Source of the DNA: Aquisalimonas sp. 2447 | GTDB taxonomy: Bacteria; Pseudomonadota; Gammaproteobacteria; Nitrococcales; Aquisalimonadaceae | Direction: 5' to 3' | DNA length: 64,000 nucleotides | Assembly: GCF_012044895.1 (NCBI RefSeq) | Contig: NZ_CP050695.1 | Span: forward strand, 1,270,501-1,334,500 | In this document: positions 27,198 through 37,061 of the stretch, piece after piece | Layout: each line of letters starts with the position of its first letter | How positions within the stretch are numbered: position 1 is the stretch's first letter | Notes under the pieces: generated by a model | The model's input: the letters and a program-made list of their open reading frames with translations, nothing else | What the model was told of the DNA's origin: nothing | Database searches by the model: none | Made by a program: the position numbers and the translations under genes

Positions 27198-28301
27198 TCA
27201 GTCCAGGGTGACGATGTGGCCCTCCTGAGGTGGCACCTTACCCCGCAGCAACGAACGGGTTACGCGTTCGGCGGCGTCGAAGCGGTGCCCCTCGACAACC
27301 CGGATGACCGGAACATCAGAGTTCGCTGCACGCTCCAGAAAGGACGACCAGGCGGCGCCAAAGCGCTTGCCGAACACCTCACGCCCCCACTCCTGCTGGC
27401 TTTTCCGGATCTGCTCCGGCGCAAAGAAAAACGTCGGCCGAGGGCCGGGCAGTTCCATTTTCCGGGGAAGCTCGGTGGTCTTTGCCGAGCCCACAACGGA
27501 GCTAAATCGTAGCTCGTCGCCGAAGTGGTGATGGATGGTGCTGCGCAGGTCGCGGTTGCCGGCGAAGTCCACGTATAGGGTGGCTTTGTCTGTGGGCAAA
27601 GCAGTCACCTCACTGTAGTCGACAATCTGATCGTAGAAACCGGTTCCCCGGACGAAGTCCGCATTGGTCGCGGAGGTCAGTCCAACCACCTCAATGTCAT
27701 CGCCCGTCAAGGCAAAGGCGGTACCGTAGGCCGTCTTGCTGGAGGCGCTGGAGAGAACGATCCGGTTGGCACCGAAGAAGTCGTTGTCCCGCAGGTAGTT
27801 CGCCAACGTATAGGAGGTCACGAAAAGTGGGCGATAGATCGCCTGCAGCGCCTCAGTCTCGGGCGTATACAGCGGATCCTGAGCGCAACGCACATATTGG
27901 TTGTAGCCGGAAGGCAGCTACCGGCGGTGGGGCATATCGTCAACGAAACCGCCGGCGGTCACCCGACTAGGCCGTACGCGCAGCGTGTCGGCGATGGGTA
28001 GATACCCGTAGATGCGTTCACCCACCGCCAGATCGTCCGTTGTCGTCGCCTCGACCTCGGCAAAACCCCAGACCGGCATCTGTCCCCAGGCGGAATCCGC
28101 GACGGGGAAAAAGTCCCAGTACTGCATTGGCTCGCCGTAGGCCGCGTAGGTGATATTGTTTGTAGTCAGCGAGAAGCGGTGCACCCGCAGCAATGCCTCG
28201 CCGGCTTCCAGCGAGCCGTTGTCCGGCTCACTGACCATCTCCATGGTCTCCAGATCATCCTTGCGCATAATCAGCTTGTGCACTTGCCGCGAATCGTTCA
28301 C
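27198..28301 (-). pseudogene. DUF2855 family protein gene interrupted by one in-frame amber codon
   Basis: A 368-codon frame with a single TAG at 27918-27920 (codon 128), between P-H-R-R and L-P-S-G-Y-N-Q-Y. Reading continues in the same frame on both sides and both halves match the DUF2855 family, which shares an alcohol-dehydrogenase-like fold (early G-E-A-L-L-R-V, later I-V-L-S-S-A-S-S-K-T-A-Y-G). The start is GTG at 28301 after GAGGAG. A GAG to TAG change would explain it. Either a recent nonsense mutation, a sequencing error, or suppression. The first is likeliest given the decayed surroundings. Confidence 0.85.
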
Positions 28302-28728
28302 TCACCTGCTCCTCATTCTCCGCAAAACAAACAACCTGCTGCTACTGACCACAGCGGAGGAGGCACTATGCTATCAGCACTGTCGGCGAGCTGAACCGTA
28401 CCGGCTTTGCAGGAGGCTCATTGGTGCGAGTCGCACCATACCGAAAGCGGACTTGCGTTCGTGACGAGCCACCGGCCGTTCAGGGTTGATTATCGGCATG
28501 CCCGAGCCCAAGGCGGGTAAACGTGATGCCTGAACTAACGCGAGTGGAGGGTTTCCAGGAACTGCCTCACCTGTTCTTCGCTGGTCGCCCACGAGCAGAC
28601 CAGGCGGGCGAGGTCGTCATGGCCAGGCCAGACGTGAAACTCGAAGCCGGCTGACTTCAAGCGCGCCAGTGTCTCCGGCGACGCCTTCATGAATACTTCG
28701 TTGGCTTCCACCGGCCAGTGCAGCGAGG

Positions 28729-28733
28729 CATTG
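28729..28733. repeat. Target site duplication, left copy (CATTG)
   Basis: CATTG immediately before the left end of the IS21-family element. The same five bases follow its right end at 31181-31185. Confidence 0.9.
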
Positions 28734-28854
28734 TGTCAACGGCCAAGTAAATTGACCCCCTGCTGGCCAACAGTTTTGACCCACCTTCGGGTGGCCGTTG
28801 GGCCACAGACATGCGTAGCGTCCCGGCCTCGACTGAGGCGGCAGGGGCGCGGCA

Positions 28855-30392
28855 GTGAAGAGGTGGGTTGTGATACACAAGATCAAGGGGCTCTACGACG
28901 ACGGCCGCGGGCTGTCCATCCGGGCGATCAGCCAGGAGCTGGGCATGTCGCGGAACACGGTGCGCAAGTACCTGCGCATGGACGAACAGACGGTGTGCGC
29001 GCTGCAGTCGGATCGCTCGCGCACCAAGCGGCTGGATCTCCAGCGCGACTACATCGCCTATCTGCTGGATCGCTATCCGCGGCTCACGGCGGTGAAGATC
29101 GCCCGCAAGCTGCGGGAGAAGCTCGGTGACCTGGACGTCTCCGAGCGCAGTCTGCGCCGGTATGTCCAGCAGATGAAGCGCACGGTGGCCACGGCGCAGC
29201 AGCGCTACTATGAGCCGGTTTTGGATCTGGTGCCGGGCGTGCAGTGCCAGGTCGACCCCGGCGAGCTGCGCGGGGTGGTCATCGGCGGCGAGGGGCGCAC
29301 GGTCTACTTCGTGGTCTTCGTGCTCGCCTATTCACGGCTGATGCACGTGGGGGTGTCGCTGCGACCCATCGACACGACGACGTTCATGCACATGCACGAC
29401 GAGGCCTTCCGCGCCTTCGGCGGTGTGCCCGAGGAGTGCGTGTACGACCAGACGAAGATGGTGGTCATCAGCGAGCAGTTCCGGGAGCTCACCCTCAACG
29501 AGCGCTTCCATACCTACGCCACCGCCGCCGGTGTGCGCATCCACGCCTGCGAGGGCTATGACCCGGAGAGCAAGGGTAAGGTCGAGGCGGGGTGAAATAC
29601 GTTAAGGGCGACGGGCTCTACGGCGAGACCTTTGCCGATGAGCAGGCACTGCGCGGCCACCTGCAACACTGGCTCGACACGGTGGCCAACGAGCGCTGCC
29701 ACGGCACCACCGGTCGGGCGCCACGGGAGCTGTTCGAGGCCGAGGAGCGGGCCCATCTGCGTGCCTATCTCACGCCCCGGTGTCTCACCGCCGTCGACCC
29801 GGCGGCCACGGTCCGCAAGGTCGACAAGACGGGGCTGATCGCCTGGCGGGCGAACAAGTACTCCGTGCCCATGCGCTACCAGCAGGGCCGCGTCGGGGTC
29901 GTTGATGACGGCAGCACGCTGCACGTCATGGATCTGGAGACCGGCGAAGTGGTCGCCACCCATGGACTGTGCGCCGGCAAGGGCGAGACGGTGCGCAACA
30001 CCCACCACTACCGCGACCACGCGCAGCGCGTGGCGGATCTGGAGGCGAGCATCCAGACCCGTCTGGGCAGCGCCCTGGGGGAGCAACTCTGTGGCCAGCT
30101 CAAGGCCACCGACCCGCGGATCTACAAGGACCAACTGCGTGGCGTCCGGGAGCTGCTGCGCCGCTATCCGCAGGCCGACGCCGGGCTACTCGCGGAACTC
30201 GCCGACCGCCCCGGCACCAGCGCCAGCACCGTCAAGCACTACCTCGAGGCCAGCGAGCGCGCCGATGCCCGCGGACGGGACGATACCGCCGGGACCGCAG
30301 CCGCCTCGCGGCTGCCCGACACGGGGCTGGAGGCGTACGCCCGCCTTGGCCGCCCCAGCGGCCACCAGGAGGTGACCCATGAGCCGGCTTGA
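28855..30392 (+). pseudogene. istA: IS21-family transposase IstA, frameshifted
   Basis: Two adjoining frames (28855-29595 and 29592-30392) form one IstA of about 512 residues. The N-terminal helix-turn-helix (L-S-I-R-A-I-S-Q-E-L-G-M-S-R-N-T-V) and the DDE triad (D of Q-C-Q-V-D-P-G, D of V-Y-D-Q-T-K, E of K-G-K-V-E) are present. Right after the triad Glu, a run of four G at 29589-29592 should be five: the frame ends A-G-stop, while the next frame continues V-K-Y-V-K-G-D-G-L-Y. The start may be GTG 28855 or GTG 28870. A sequencing error in the G run is possible. Confidence 0.88.
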
Positions 30393-31119
30393 GGACACCG
30401 CAGGGCGCTACCGTAGCCTGCGCTGCAGTGCCGTGGCCACGGAGCTGCCGGATCTGCTCGCCCGGGCCGAGGACAACGCGCTGTCGTATCTCGCCTTCGC
30501 TGATCTGCTCGCTGAGCGCGAGCAGCACGCCCGCGAGGCCAAACGCCTGCAGGCCAACCAGCGCAAGGCACGGCTGCCTGGCGACAAACGTCTGGAGGCG
30601 TTCGACTACCGCCACCAGACCACGATCACCAAGCGCCAGGTCAACGCCTTGCTCGACTTCGGCTTCGTGGATAACCGCGAGAACCTGGTGTTCATCGGCC
30701 CGCCCGGGGTGGGCAAGACCCACCTGGCCATCGGCATCGCCCGGAAGGCCCTGGAGGCCGGTTACAAGGTGGCGTTCCGCAACGCCCTAGCCCTGGTCGA
30801 AGAACTCGAACTCGCCGAGATGAAAGGCGAGCTGAAGAAGAAGATCAGCCACCTGGCACGCTTCGATGTACTCATCATCGATGAGCTCGGCTACCTGCCC
30901 ATGAGCCGCCAGGCACGCTACAACCTCTTCCAGCTCATCCACAGCCTCTACGAGTATCGCTCGGTGATCCTGACCACCAACAAGGACTTCACCGACTGGG
31001 GCGAGTTCTTCCACAACGACAACGTCGCGGTGCCGATCATCGACCGCGTCATCCACCACTCACACATCTTCATGCTGGGAGGCGAGAGCTACCGACTCAA
31101 ACAGAAAACCGCCGGCTAG
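30379..31119 (+). CDS. istB: IS21-family helper ATPase IstB
   Basis: 246-residue AAA+ ATPase that assists IstA in target selection. Walker A G-P-P-G-V-G-K-T-H at residues 107-115 and Walker B V-L-I-I-D-E-L-G-Y-L around 165 are intact. The length is typical. It overlaps the istA 3' end by 14 bp, as in other IS21 elements. Confidence 0.95.
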   Translation: MSRLEDTAGRYRSLRCSAVATELPDLLARAEDNALSYLAFADLLAEREQHAREAKRLQANQRKARLPGDKRLEAFDYRHQTTITKRQVNALLDFGFVDNRENLVFIGPPGVGKTHLAIGIARKALEAGYKVAFRNALALVEELELAEMKGELKKKISHLARFDVLIIDELGYLPMSRQARYNLFQLIHSLYEYRSVILTTNKDFTDWGEFFHNDNVAVPIIDRVIHHSHIFMLGGESYRLKQKTAG

Positions 31120-31180
31120 TCACCGGCACCCGGGTCAAAGTTGTTGGCCACGAACGGGTCAAAATAAATGGCCATTGACA

Positions 31181-31185
31181 CATTG
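31181..31185. repeat. Target site duplication, right copy (CATTG)
   Basis: CATTG directly after the right terminal repeat of the element; pairs with 28729-28733. Confidence 0.9.
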
Positions 31186-32015
31186 CTGCTGTTCTCGATA
31201 CCGCGGGCCAGTTCGGCCGCCCGCGCATTGGCCTGACGGCCCAGTTCCAGCCAAAGGTCGGCATCGAGCATGGCCAGAAGCTGGGTAGAAACGTAGCGCA
31301 TCTTCGAAAGCAGATGGCCGCCCCGCTTGCGGCGGCGCTCCATGCCCTCGATCCATTCCGGGTGGTTGAACACCACGATGGCTTCGGCGCCCAGCGCGCC
31401 GCTCTTGGTCAAGCCGAATGACAGCACGTCGACACCGGCTTTCCAGGTGATCTCGGCCGGTGTACAGCCCAGCGAGGTCACGGCATTGGCAAAGCGCGCC
31501 CCATCCATGTGCAAGTGCAGTCCGCGCTCATGGGTGATCGCGGCGATGGCGCTGATGGCAGCGGGCGAATAGACGGTGCCGCACTCCGTCGCCTGCGTGA
31601 TGGAGACCACCGACGGTTTGACGTTGTGTACGCCGTGCCGACCAGCCGCATCGATAGCCCGGGCCAGCCGGTCGGCTTCAAGCAGGCCGTTTTCACCCGG
31701 CAATGGCACAAGTTTGGCGCCTCCGGAGTAGAACTCCGGCGCGCCGTTTTCGCTAGTGTGAATATGCGCCAGTTGGTGGCACATCACCGCACCCCAGGGC
31801 GGGGAGAGTTCGGCGATGGCTATCGAGTTGACCGCCGTGCCGGTGGCGATCGGCAATACCCGGCAATCGGTCTCGAACAGTTCGGAAAAGCGACCATCGA
31901 GGTCACGGCTCCAGCTGTCTTCGGAGTACGCCGCTGCGTACCCTTCATTGGCCTGCGTGATTGCTTCAATCATGGCCGGATGGGCCGGGGCTTCATTGTC
32001 GCTCTTGAAGTTCAT

Positions 32016-32421
32016 CTTCCTGTCATCGAATGGGAATCGGGCGGTCGATAGCCTAGCATTAGCGCTTCCCGGTGTTCGCTGCAACAACACTCGCCTGTGG
32101 CCTCGACAGGCCACCGCAGCGTACCGATGGACTACGCCCCGCGTGCCCCCGGTAGCTTTTCCGCAGGCGCTCCTGACTATTCGGCTGCGATTCCCTACAA
32201 AACGGCCTGGTGTATGGGTGGCTTGTGCTGGCTCAGGGTCGCTGTGCGACCCTTTGCGGACCCTCGCATCGTCCACTTCAGCGTCCGCTTACCGGATCAC
32301 TGTCGAGCGACGCCGAAAGCCCACCCTCTGGCTCCACCGTTGTGATCACGGTAACCTTCTAACTGAATGCGTAAATGCTCTTTTGCGCCATTCCTTGTCA
32401 CGTTTCCGGAGAGGTGAATTC
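32016..32421. other. 406-bp gap without a convincing gene
   Basis: Contains one short hairpin (GTGGCCT-CGAC-AGGCCAC, 32097-32114) without a T-run. Reading frames here lack start sites and sensible composition. The 3' end holds the ribosome site of the next gene. Confidence 0.4.
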
Positions 32422-32772
32422 TTGATTAACCGAGCCGCGCTCATCCTGAGATACAAAGAACCGGCCGTTCACTGGATCAATGAGGTTGATCCCGCCCCGG
32501 AATCGACTCCCTTATCTCTCTCCGAAGTAAACCGGGAGCAAACCGTTTATCTGATCAGTGATGAGGACGCAGATACCGACAAGACGCTCCGCCAATGGGT
32601 GCAAGATAATTTCAGTGCCCTTTGGGAGTCGGAGCTTGAGGCGTGGTACACAGATGAATCCTTATGGCCTACCAACAGAACCATGAAAAAGTTCGATCAA
32701 TGGTTTGATGTTGAATGCCATACAGTAGTCATTGACACGTTGGACGCGCCGCTAGTCGATGATGACGCATGA
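32422..32772 (+). CDS. Conserved hypothetical protein, 116 aa
   Basis: Acidic cytoplasmic protein (I-N-R-A-A-L-I-L-R-Y-K-E-P-A-V-H-W-I-N start; later D-E-D-A-D-T-D, W-Y-T-D-E-S-L-W-P and F-D-V-E-C-H-T-V-V-I-D-T). I have the impression of a widespread small protein of gammaproteobacteria with no assigned function. The start is a TTG at 32422 eight bases after GGAGAGG. The open frame extends further upstream but without a ribosome site. Base composition is more AT-rich than its neighbours. Confidence 0.65.
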   Translation: MINRAALILRYKEPAVHWINEVDPAPESTPLSLSEVNREQTVYLISDEDADTDKTLRQWVQDNFSALWESELEAWYTDESLWPTNRTMKKFDQWFDVECHTVVIDTLDAPLVDDDA

Positions 32773-32907
32773 GTAAGGCTACCTCAGTGCACGGTAGCGA
32801 GACCGCTGGTGGGTTGCGTGTTGTTTGTAGACGGAGTTCGACACACAGCGGTCATGGCCCCTATGCCTGCCAACGACCAGCGGCCAGCCCGCGGTCGCGT
32901 CGGGTGC

Positions 32908-33177
32908 TCAGTCCATATCTCGCGCTGGATAGCGCTCACAGAAGTGCTGGAGCACCAGCTTGAGCTTTGCGGTATGCGCCGTGTCCCCTCTAGCTTCGCT
33001 TGCGGCGATATCGTCCAGAATCATTCGCTGTATACGGGGTTGCCCATCGTCCGTGTGCACCAGGTAGTTACCCATCTCCAGGGCGATCATTTCATGGCAG
33101 TGCTCATGCTCGGCAATCGCTTCGACCTCTTCCTGGGTCAGGTCCGTCATGCCCACACAGTCTTCATAGGTCAACAT
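32908..33177 (-). CDS. Conserved hypothetical protein, 89 aa
   Basis: Small acidic protein beginning M-L-T-Y-E-D-C-V-G, with E-V-E-A-I-A-E-H-E-H and a helical end L-K-L-V-L-Q-H-F. A perfect AGGAGG lies eight bases before the ATG at 33177, so expression is likely. No membrane segment and no catalytic motif. It converges with the 116-residue gene across a 135-bp gap. Function unknown. Confidence 0.75.
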   Translation of the reverse strand: MLTYEDCVGMTDLTQEEVEAIAEHEHCHEMIALEMGNYLVHTDDGQPRIQRMILDDIAASEARGDTAHTAKLKLVLQHFCERYPARDMD

Positions 33178-33879
33178 GGTTCATCCTCCTTATATAGCCG
33201 TGGGGCCCAATGGTCTTGAAGATGTCTCGAAAAGCGGCGTCACGGCGGCGTCGCCGATAAGCGCAGCACTCGAACCATTGCGTCTCAGCCCTTGGGAGCC
33301 AAGTTACTCCGGGTGCGGCCCCTGCTGTCTTGACGCCGATCAAGGGCCGGCTCCAAATCGGCAAAAAGCCAAGTGTCCCTAGCGATTTTCCTGGCAGGCC
33401 GCCTCCGACGTGGTCCCGACAACCGGCCCCAGGGCGAGCGAGCGGGAGAATCCCGGCGCGCTGTGCCTACCTTCTGCGTATTCCGGCCTATCGTGACCGC
33501 CCATTCCGATTGAACGTGACCGCGGATTCCGGCTGAACGTTGACCAATAGCGGCCCCTGGTGTCGGAGTAATCGAGGACCGCTTTGGCTCTTCCTCGGTG
33601 CGCACTCCAATGATGCGAAGTCGATAAGATGCGAAGCAACGGGCATGCGTTTGAATGTCTTCCCGCATAGCAGCATTCCTTTTCCTATGCCGTCTCCAAG
33701 AGTGCCGCTCACCCACTGAGCCGTGCGGCGCTGTCGCTATCTGTCTCCAGCAAGGGCTCCGCCCGGCCTATGGCTGGTGGAACGCCCGGTTACGTTCGCC
33801 GGAATACGCATAGGTCGCGGCCCTCTGGCACCATAGGACAGCCAACGCCCGCGGAGCGGTCGAATAAAAGAGGTGGGTG
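33178..33879. other. 702-bp gap, probably relic sequence
   Basis: No convincing gene. It contains the three 23-bp direct repeats listed separately. The rest has scattered short frames on both strands without ribosome sites. The 3' end carries the AGAGG site of the next gene. Confidence 0.4.
33480..33548 (+). repeat. Three tandem degenerate 23-bp repeats, likely an IS end relic
   Basis: Units start at 33480, 33503 and 33526, each opening ATTCCG and carrying a G-T-G-A-C-C or G-T-T-G-A-C-C block after about 11 bases, an exact period of 23. Several IS21-family elements have such ATTCCG...GTGACC repeats at their termini, so this may be the remnant of another element. That attribution is inference. 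Confidence 0.55.
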
Positions 33880-34524
33880 ATGATGCCCGGTGGGAGCGAC
33901 GACAACAGGCCGTTTTCTTCATTCCAGCCCGGGTCCCTTATGCGCCGTCAACAGGATACGGGAGATAGGGAGGAGCCTCCGGTGCGGGCTGCAAACGAGC
34001 AAGGCAGTGCGAATGCAGCTCCTCTGATCGAGGCGCTCGAGGCGATCATCGCTCATGCAGGGCGAAGCAGCCATGTTGGCCAGATGGCCAGACAAGGGCT
34101 TGATGCCTACCACATGGGGCATCTGCGCGTGGCAAGCCTGCCCCCGGTTGGTCGCTTGCGCGGCGCCTCGGACTGGCCTGTTATCGTGCGCGGCGAAATC
34201 CGAAAGCTCCAGACCCTCGGGCGGAGCCTGAGTGCGAGTGCTGATAATCCGGCCGCCGTCCTCGATCACCTTGATGTGGCCGTTGATGACATCCTGAGCT
34301 GGCTTCACGATGCCATCGACGTCATTGCCGAGCAGATCGAGATCACCGGCAGTGATCGGCGCTCGGTCCAAGAGGCTATAGGCAACATGGCGACGCAGTT
34401 CCACCAAGGGCTTCGCAATGATCTCTCGGATCAGCGCCGGCGCAACAGTTTCGAGCGCTTTTCCGATCTCGCTGAATCGCTTGACCAGGAGATGGCGCGC
34501 TGGAGTACACTCCCGGTGCAGTGA
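33880..34524 (+). CDS. Hypothetical protein, 214 aa
   Basis: Soluble, helical, charged protein. The N-terminal 40 residues are low complexity and probably disordered. A helical core spans residues 45-210, with L-D-H-L-D-V-A-V-D-D-I-L-S-W-L-H-D-A-I-D-V and several heptad-like stretches. No signal peptide or known motif. Start candidates are GTG 33877 and ATGs at 33880 and 33883 after AGAGGTGGG; the first ATG is given. It stands alone in the mosaic region. Function unknown. Confidence 0.55.
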   Translation: MMPGGSDDNRPFSSFQPGSLMRRQQDTGDREEPPVRAANEQGSANAAPLIEALEAIIAHAGRSSHVGQMARQGLDAYHMGHLRVASLPPVGRLRGASDWPVIVRGEIRKLQTLGRSLSASADNPAAVLDHLDVAVDDILSWLHDAIDVIAEQIEITGSDRRSVQEAIGNMATQFHQGLRNDLSDQRRRNSFERFSDLAESLDQEMARWSTLPVQ

Positions 34525-34805
34525 GGACTGAGCGCACGCCAGTTCACTCGACGGACACCCTTCCCGTGAACGTCTCCATCGCCCGGTTCAGACTCAGCCG
34601 ACTCGGCTCGTCTACACGGCAGAAAGGCTGCGGCAATTCGCAGTGGTCCTGAGATCACACGCGATCCTATGGTCAAAGGACGGTGCCCGACCCTTACCGG
34701 TCATTCCGTGAGTGCTGATCCTATGGCCGCTTTCTTCAGGAGGCCCTCTGGTTCTGCCCGAACCAGCGCGGACGAGTTGGGAGTGGTATTCATTCCGAAG
34801 GCCAG

Positions 34806-35540
34806 TCATGTCCCTCGGCGCCGTCGCGCAATACCGACATCGACCAGCCCCCCCGCGATCCAGTCCCGCACCAGCCGACTGACCTCGGCCGGGGTGCGTT
34901 GTGTCGTCGCAATGGGGGGACCGATCCGAACCGTAATCAGACCCGGCCGCTTTCGCCAGTCCTGGGTCGGCCAGCAGTAGCCCGAATCGACGGCTACCGG
35001 CACCACCGGCACGCCGTTGGCGCAGGCGAGCCGCGCCCCGCCTTGCAGGAACCGACCCAGCTCACCGTGACGCACCCGCATCCCCTCCGGGAAGATCACC
35101 ACCCAACGCCCGGCTCGGATGTGCGTGGACCCGTGCTCCTCAACCTCGCGCATCGCTTCCCGGGGGGACTGTTCGCCGACGCTGATCTCCTCCAGTGCCT
35201 TTAGCGCCATGCCATAGAATGGCAGCCGGAACAGCTCACGCTTGACGACCCATGACAGCCGTGTCGGGAAAATCGTCCGATAGGCAATGGTTTCCCAAGC
35301 CGATTGGTGATTCGACATCACCACGGCCGGCCCCGGCGGCAGATGCTCCAGTCCGACAACGCGATAGCGCACACCACAGCAGACCCGCAACCACAGCAGG
35401 TTTGCCCGGCACCACAGCCGCGCCGTATCCTCGCGCACGCCATAGGGTAAACGCCAGAAGGCGACGATCAGCAGAGCGAAGGGCGGTGTGATTGCGAAGA
35501 ACCCCGCGAAAAACAGCGCAGATCGCAAAGCTGAGACCAT
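34806..35540 (-). CDS. 1-acyl-sn-glycerol-3-phosphate acyltransferase family protein (second copy)
   Basis: 244 residues. An N-terminal hydrophobic helix (7-30), then an acyltransferase box S-N-H-Q-S-A-W-E-T in which the usual H-x4-D appears as His78-x4-Glu83, a variant known in one PlsC branch, and F-P-E-G-M-R-V. Distinct from the homologue at 23.5 kb. It lies near a membrane protein and an LplT-like transporter, which suggests phospholipid remodelling. The acceptor is unknown. Confidence 0.85.
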   Translation of the reverse strand: MVSALRSALFFAGFFAITPPFALLIVAFWRLPYGVREDTARLWCRANLLWLRVCCGVRYRVVGLEHLPPGPAVVMSNHQSAWETIAYRTIFPTRLSWVVKRELFRLPFYGMALKALEEISVGEQSPREAMREVEEHGSTHIRAGRWVVIFPEGMRVRHGELGRFLQGGARLACANGVPVVPVAVDSGYCWPTQDWRKRPGLITVRIGPPIATTQRTPAEVSRLVRDWIAGGLVDVGIARRRRGT

Positions 35541-36188
35541 CCAGACCGTTGCCCCTTGTCAAAGCCCTGCCCCCAGTGTGGCAGACTCGAGATGGAAAAC
35601 CCCTGCGCCCTGCCGTTGCCGAGCGCTCACGCCTGCCCTTGTGCGCCCGGGGTTGCGCTGTCGTGGCTCAGCAACCCAGACCGCTGCGACCGTCCCCTTG
35701 GCCCCTCACCGAACCCCACCATGGCACCCCATTAGTCGCCCAGTGAGCGCCGGCGACGATAGGGTGTATCGGTCTGCCGACGGGGCCCGAGGCCCAATTG
35801 CGATGGTAGAGTTGGAACGGTGGATCGCGAACGACCCAAACCGGTCAGTCGTCCGGGCAGGCCCAATGGCCCCTCTTGAGGGTAGAGCCGACGCCGGTGA
35901 TTGGGGCAACGGCATATGCTTCCTTGGTGAACCAAGCCTCCAAGGCGTTCCCAGGTCACCACCTGGCGGCGGCGCGTCTGATCGCTCTCAACGGCTCTGC
36001 GCGCCATCGACCAGATGGCTTCCGTGTGGTCAATAATGCGTTGCTGCCCCCTGAAACGGAACGTGGGAATCAGGGGCAGCGACAGCTTGGGCCAGGCCGT
36101 CCCCTACCTCCATGACCACATCCCGCATGATCTGGAAATGAGTGAACGCCAGGTCATTGGCAGTCGTCAGACCGAAAGGCGAATATGC
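35541..36188. other. 648-bp gap with a repeat copy and an unassigned coding-like fragment
   Basis: Includes repeat copy A (35833-35880). Minus-strand positions about 36032-36188 encode a coding-like stretch (L-A-F-T-H-F-Q-I-M-R-D-V-V-M-E-V-G-D, ending A-A-T-H-Y-stop) with no start of its own, possibly a gene relic. I do not recognise it. The rest shows nothing. Confidence 0.35.
35833..35880 (+). repeat. 48-bp interspersed repeat, copy A
   Basis: Begins GACCCAAACCGGTCAG and ends CTTGAG. It matches 41 of 48 positions of copy B at 38523-38570, which is in the opposite orientation next to the recombinase relic. No gene overlaps it. Confidence 0.7.
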
Positions 36189-36833
36189 CTACGCCGCGTC
36201 AGCGGTGCGTCGGTAACGCGCCATGAACCAATAGACCAGTGCGTGGGTCAGCGCCCAGGTCAGGGTGGAGAGCCCGAGCACCACCAGTAGCCACAGGCCA
36301 CGGGGCATCTCGATGGCCAGCCGCTCGGAATGGTGCACGAAGTTGATATTCTGTTCAGGGGTGGATAGTAGGAAGGCGGCGATCAGGATGCCCCAACCGA
36401 TCGGTGCCCAGTAGCGCCAGGCACGCCAGTCGTAGCCGAGTCGCCAGACCAGCCAGAACAGCAGGAAGGGGAGCAGCAGGTGGAACAGCGAGAGACCACG
36501 GATGAATAACGGGATGGCCGGGTCGAACATGTAGTCCGTGATGCCCAGCGGCGGCGCCCCGGAACGCAACAGCCCGATGGTGAACGCCGCGATCCAGACC
36601 AGTTCGGGTAACAGGATGGAGATGAGCTGCATGCTCAACAGTCTTCGGCTTTCCAGCCATACCCCCACCAGGCCCAGCAGCAGGGCGGCATTGGAGAACC
36701 AAAGGAAGTTCACCAGCCCGTACCACCACGTGTAGGCGGGGACTAGAATGAGCACGAAACCGAGGTAGCTATATTTCAGCCCTCGGGGGATGGTGCCCCT
36801 GTCCTGCTGGGGAAAGCGGAAGTAAAGGCGCAT
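36189..36833 (-). CDS. Multi-pass membrane protein, 214 aa
   Basis: Five or six hydrophobic helices with many aromatic residues (A-Y-T-W-W-Y-G-L-V-N-F-L-W-F near residue 35). The short soluble N-terminus has R-F-P-Q-Q-D. Resembles uncharacterised carotenoid- or lipid-linked membrane proteins of proteobacteria, but I cannot name the family. It is divergent from the LplT-like gene (228-bp gap) and in the same direction as the acyltransferase gene. Weak ribosome site (AGAG). Function unknown; lipid handling is inferred from context only. Confidence 0.7.
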   Translation of the reverse strand: MRLYFRFPQQDRGTIPRGLKYSYLGFVLILVPAYTWWYGLVNFLWFSNAALLLGLVGVWLESRRLLSMQLISILLPELVWIAAFTIGLLRSGAPPLGITDYMFDPAIPLFIRGLSLFHLLLPFLLFWLVWRLGYDWRAWRYWAPIGWGILIAAFLLSTPEQNINFVHHSERLAIEMPRGLWLLVVLGLSTLTWALTHALVYWFMARYRRTADAA

Positions 36834-37061
36834 CAGCCAAGCATCTCTTTACCTTGTGTGGATTTGGTCGCACCTGGAAGGCCACAGGAGTTTCAGACCG
36901 GTGCGATGCCCTGAACATTTTCTCACGCTGCAGCGCAGCGCCCTGTATGCCCCGGAGCGAAGGCTATACAGTAGGTGCTGCTGCAGATCATGCGGGAGGC
37001 TGTCGCCACTTGGAGAGTTGTTGTCCCGCATCCCTGACATAAATCTAGTGCTGGCACACCT

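Larger units (their letters stand above)
28734..31180 (+). mobile_element. IS21-family insertion sequence, 2447 bp
   Basis: Carries istA and istB in overlapping order. The imperfect terminal inverted repeats begin TGTCAA: left TGTCAACGGCCA, right (complement) TGTCAATGGCCA. Each end then repeats a T-T-G-A-C-C-C block near two GGCCA motifs, as in IS21 multiple-terminal-repeat ends. Flanked by CATTG duplications (IS21 elements give 4-8 bp). It is inserted in the threonine aldolase gene. The frameshift in istA suggests it cannot now move unaided. Confidence 0.95.
28535..32015 (-). pseudogene. ltaE: Low-specificity L-threonine aldolase gene split by an IS21-family element
   Basis: N-terminal part 31181-32015 and C-terminal part 28535-28733. 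Removing the element and one copy of the CATTG duplication restores one uninterrupted frame of 343 codons (342 aa), the normal family length. PLP-enzyme features are clear: C-H-Q-L-A-H-I-H, L-H-L-H-M-D-G-A-R and the Lys of F-G-L-T-K-S-G-A-L. The restored junction reads E-N-S-S-N-A-S-L-H-W. The enzyme cleaves L-threonine and related beta-hydroxy amino acids to glycine and an aldehyde. ATG at 32015 follows AGGAAG. Inactive as it stands. Confidence 0.93.

Noticed and set aside
27918-27920. Pyrrolysine-type amber decoding in the DUF2855 gene
   Set aside because: DUF2855 is not a known pyrrolysine family and the region is full of decaying genes; a nonsense mutation is simpler.
29580-29600. Programmed frameshift in istA
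   Set aside because: IS21-family istA is normally one uninterrupted frame; no slippery heptamer with downstream structure was evident, and a missing G explains the break.
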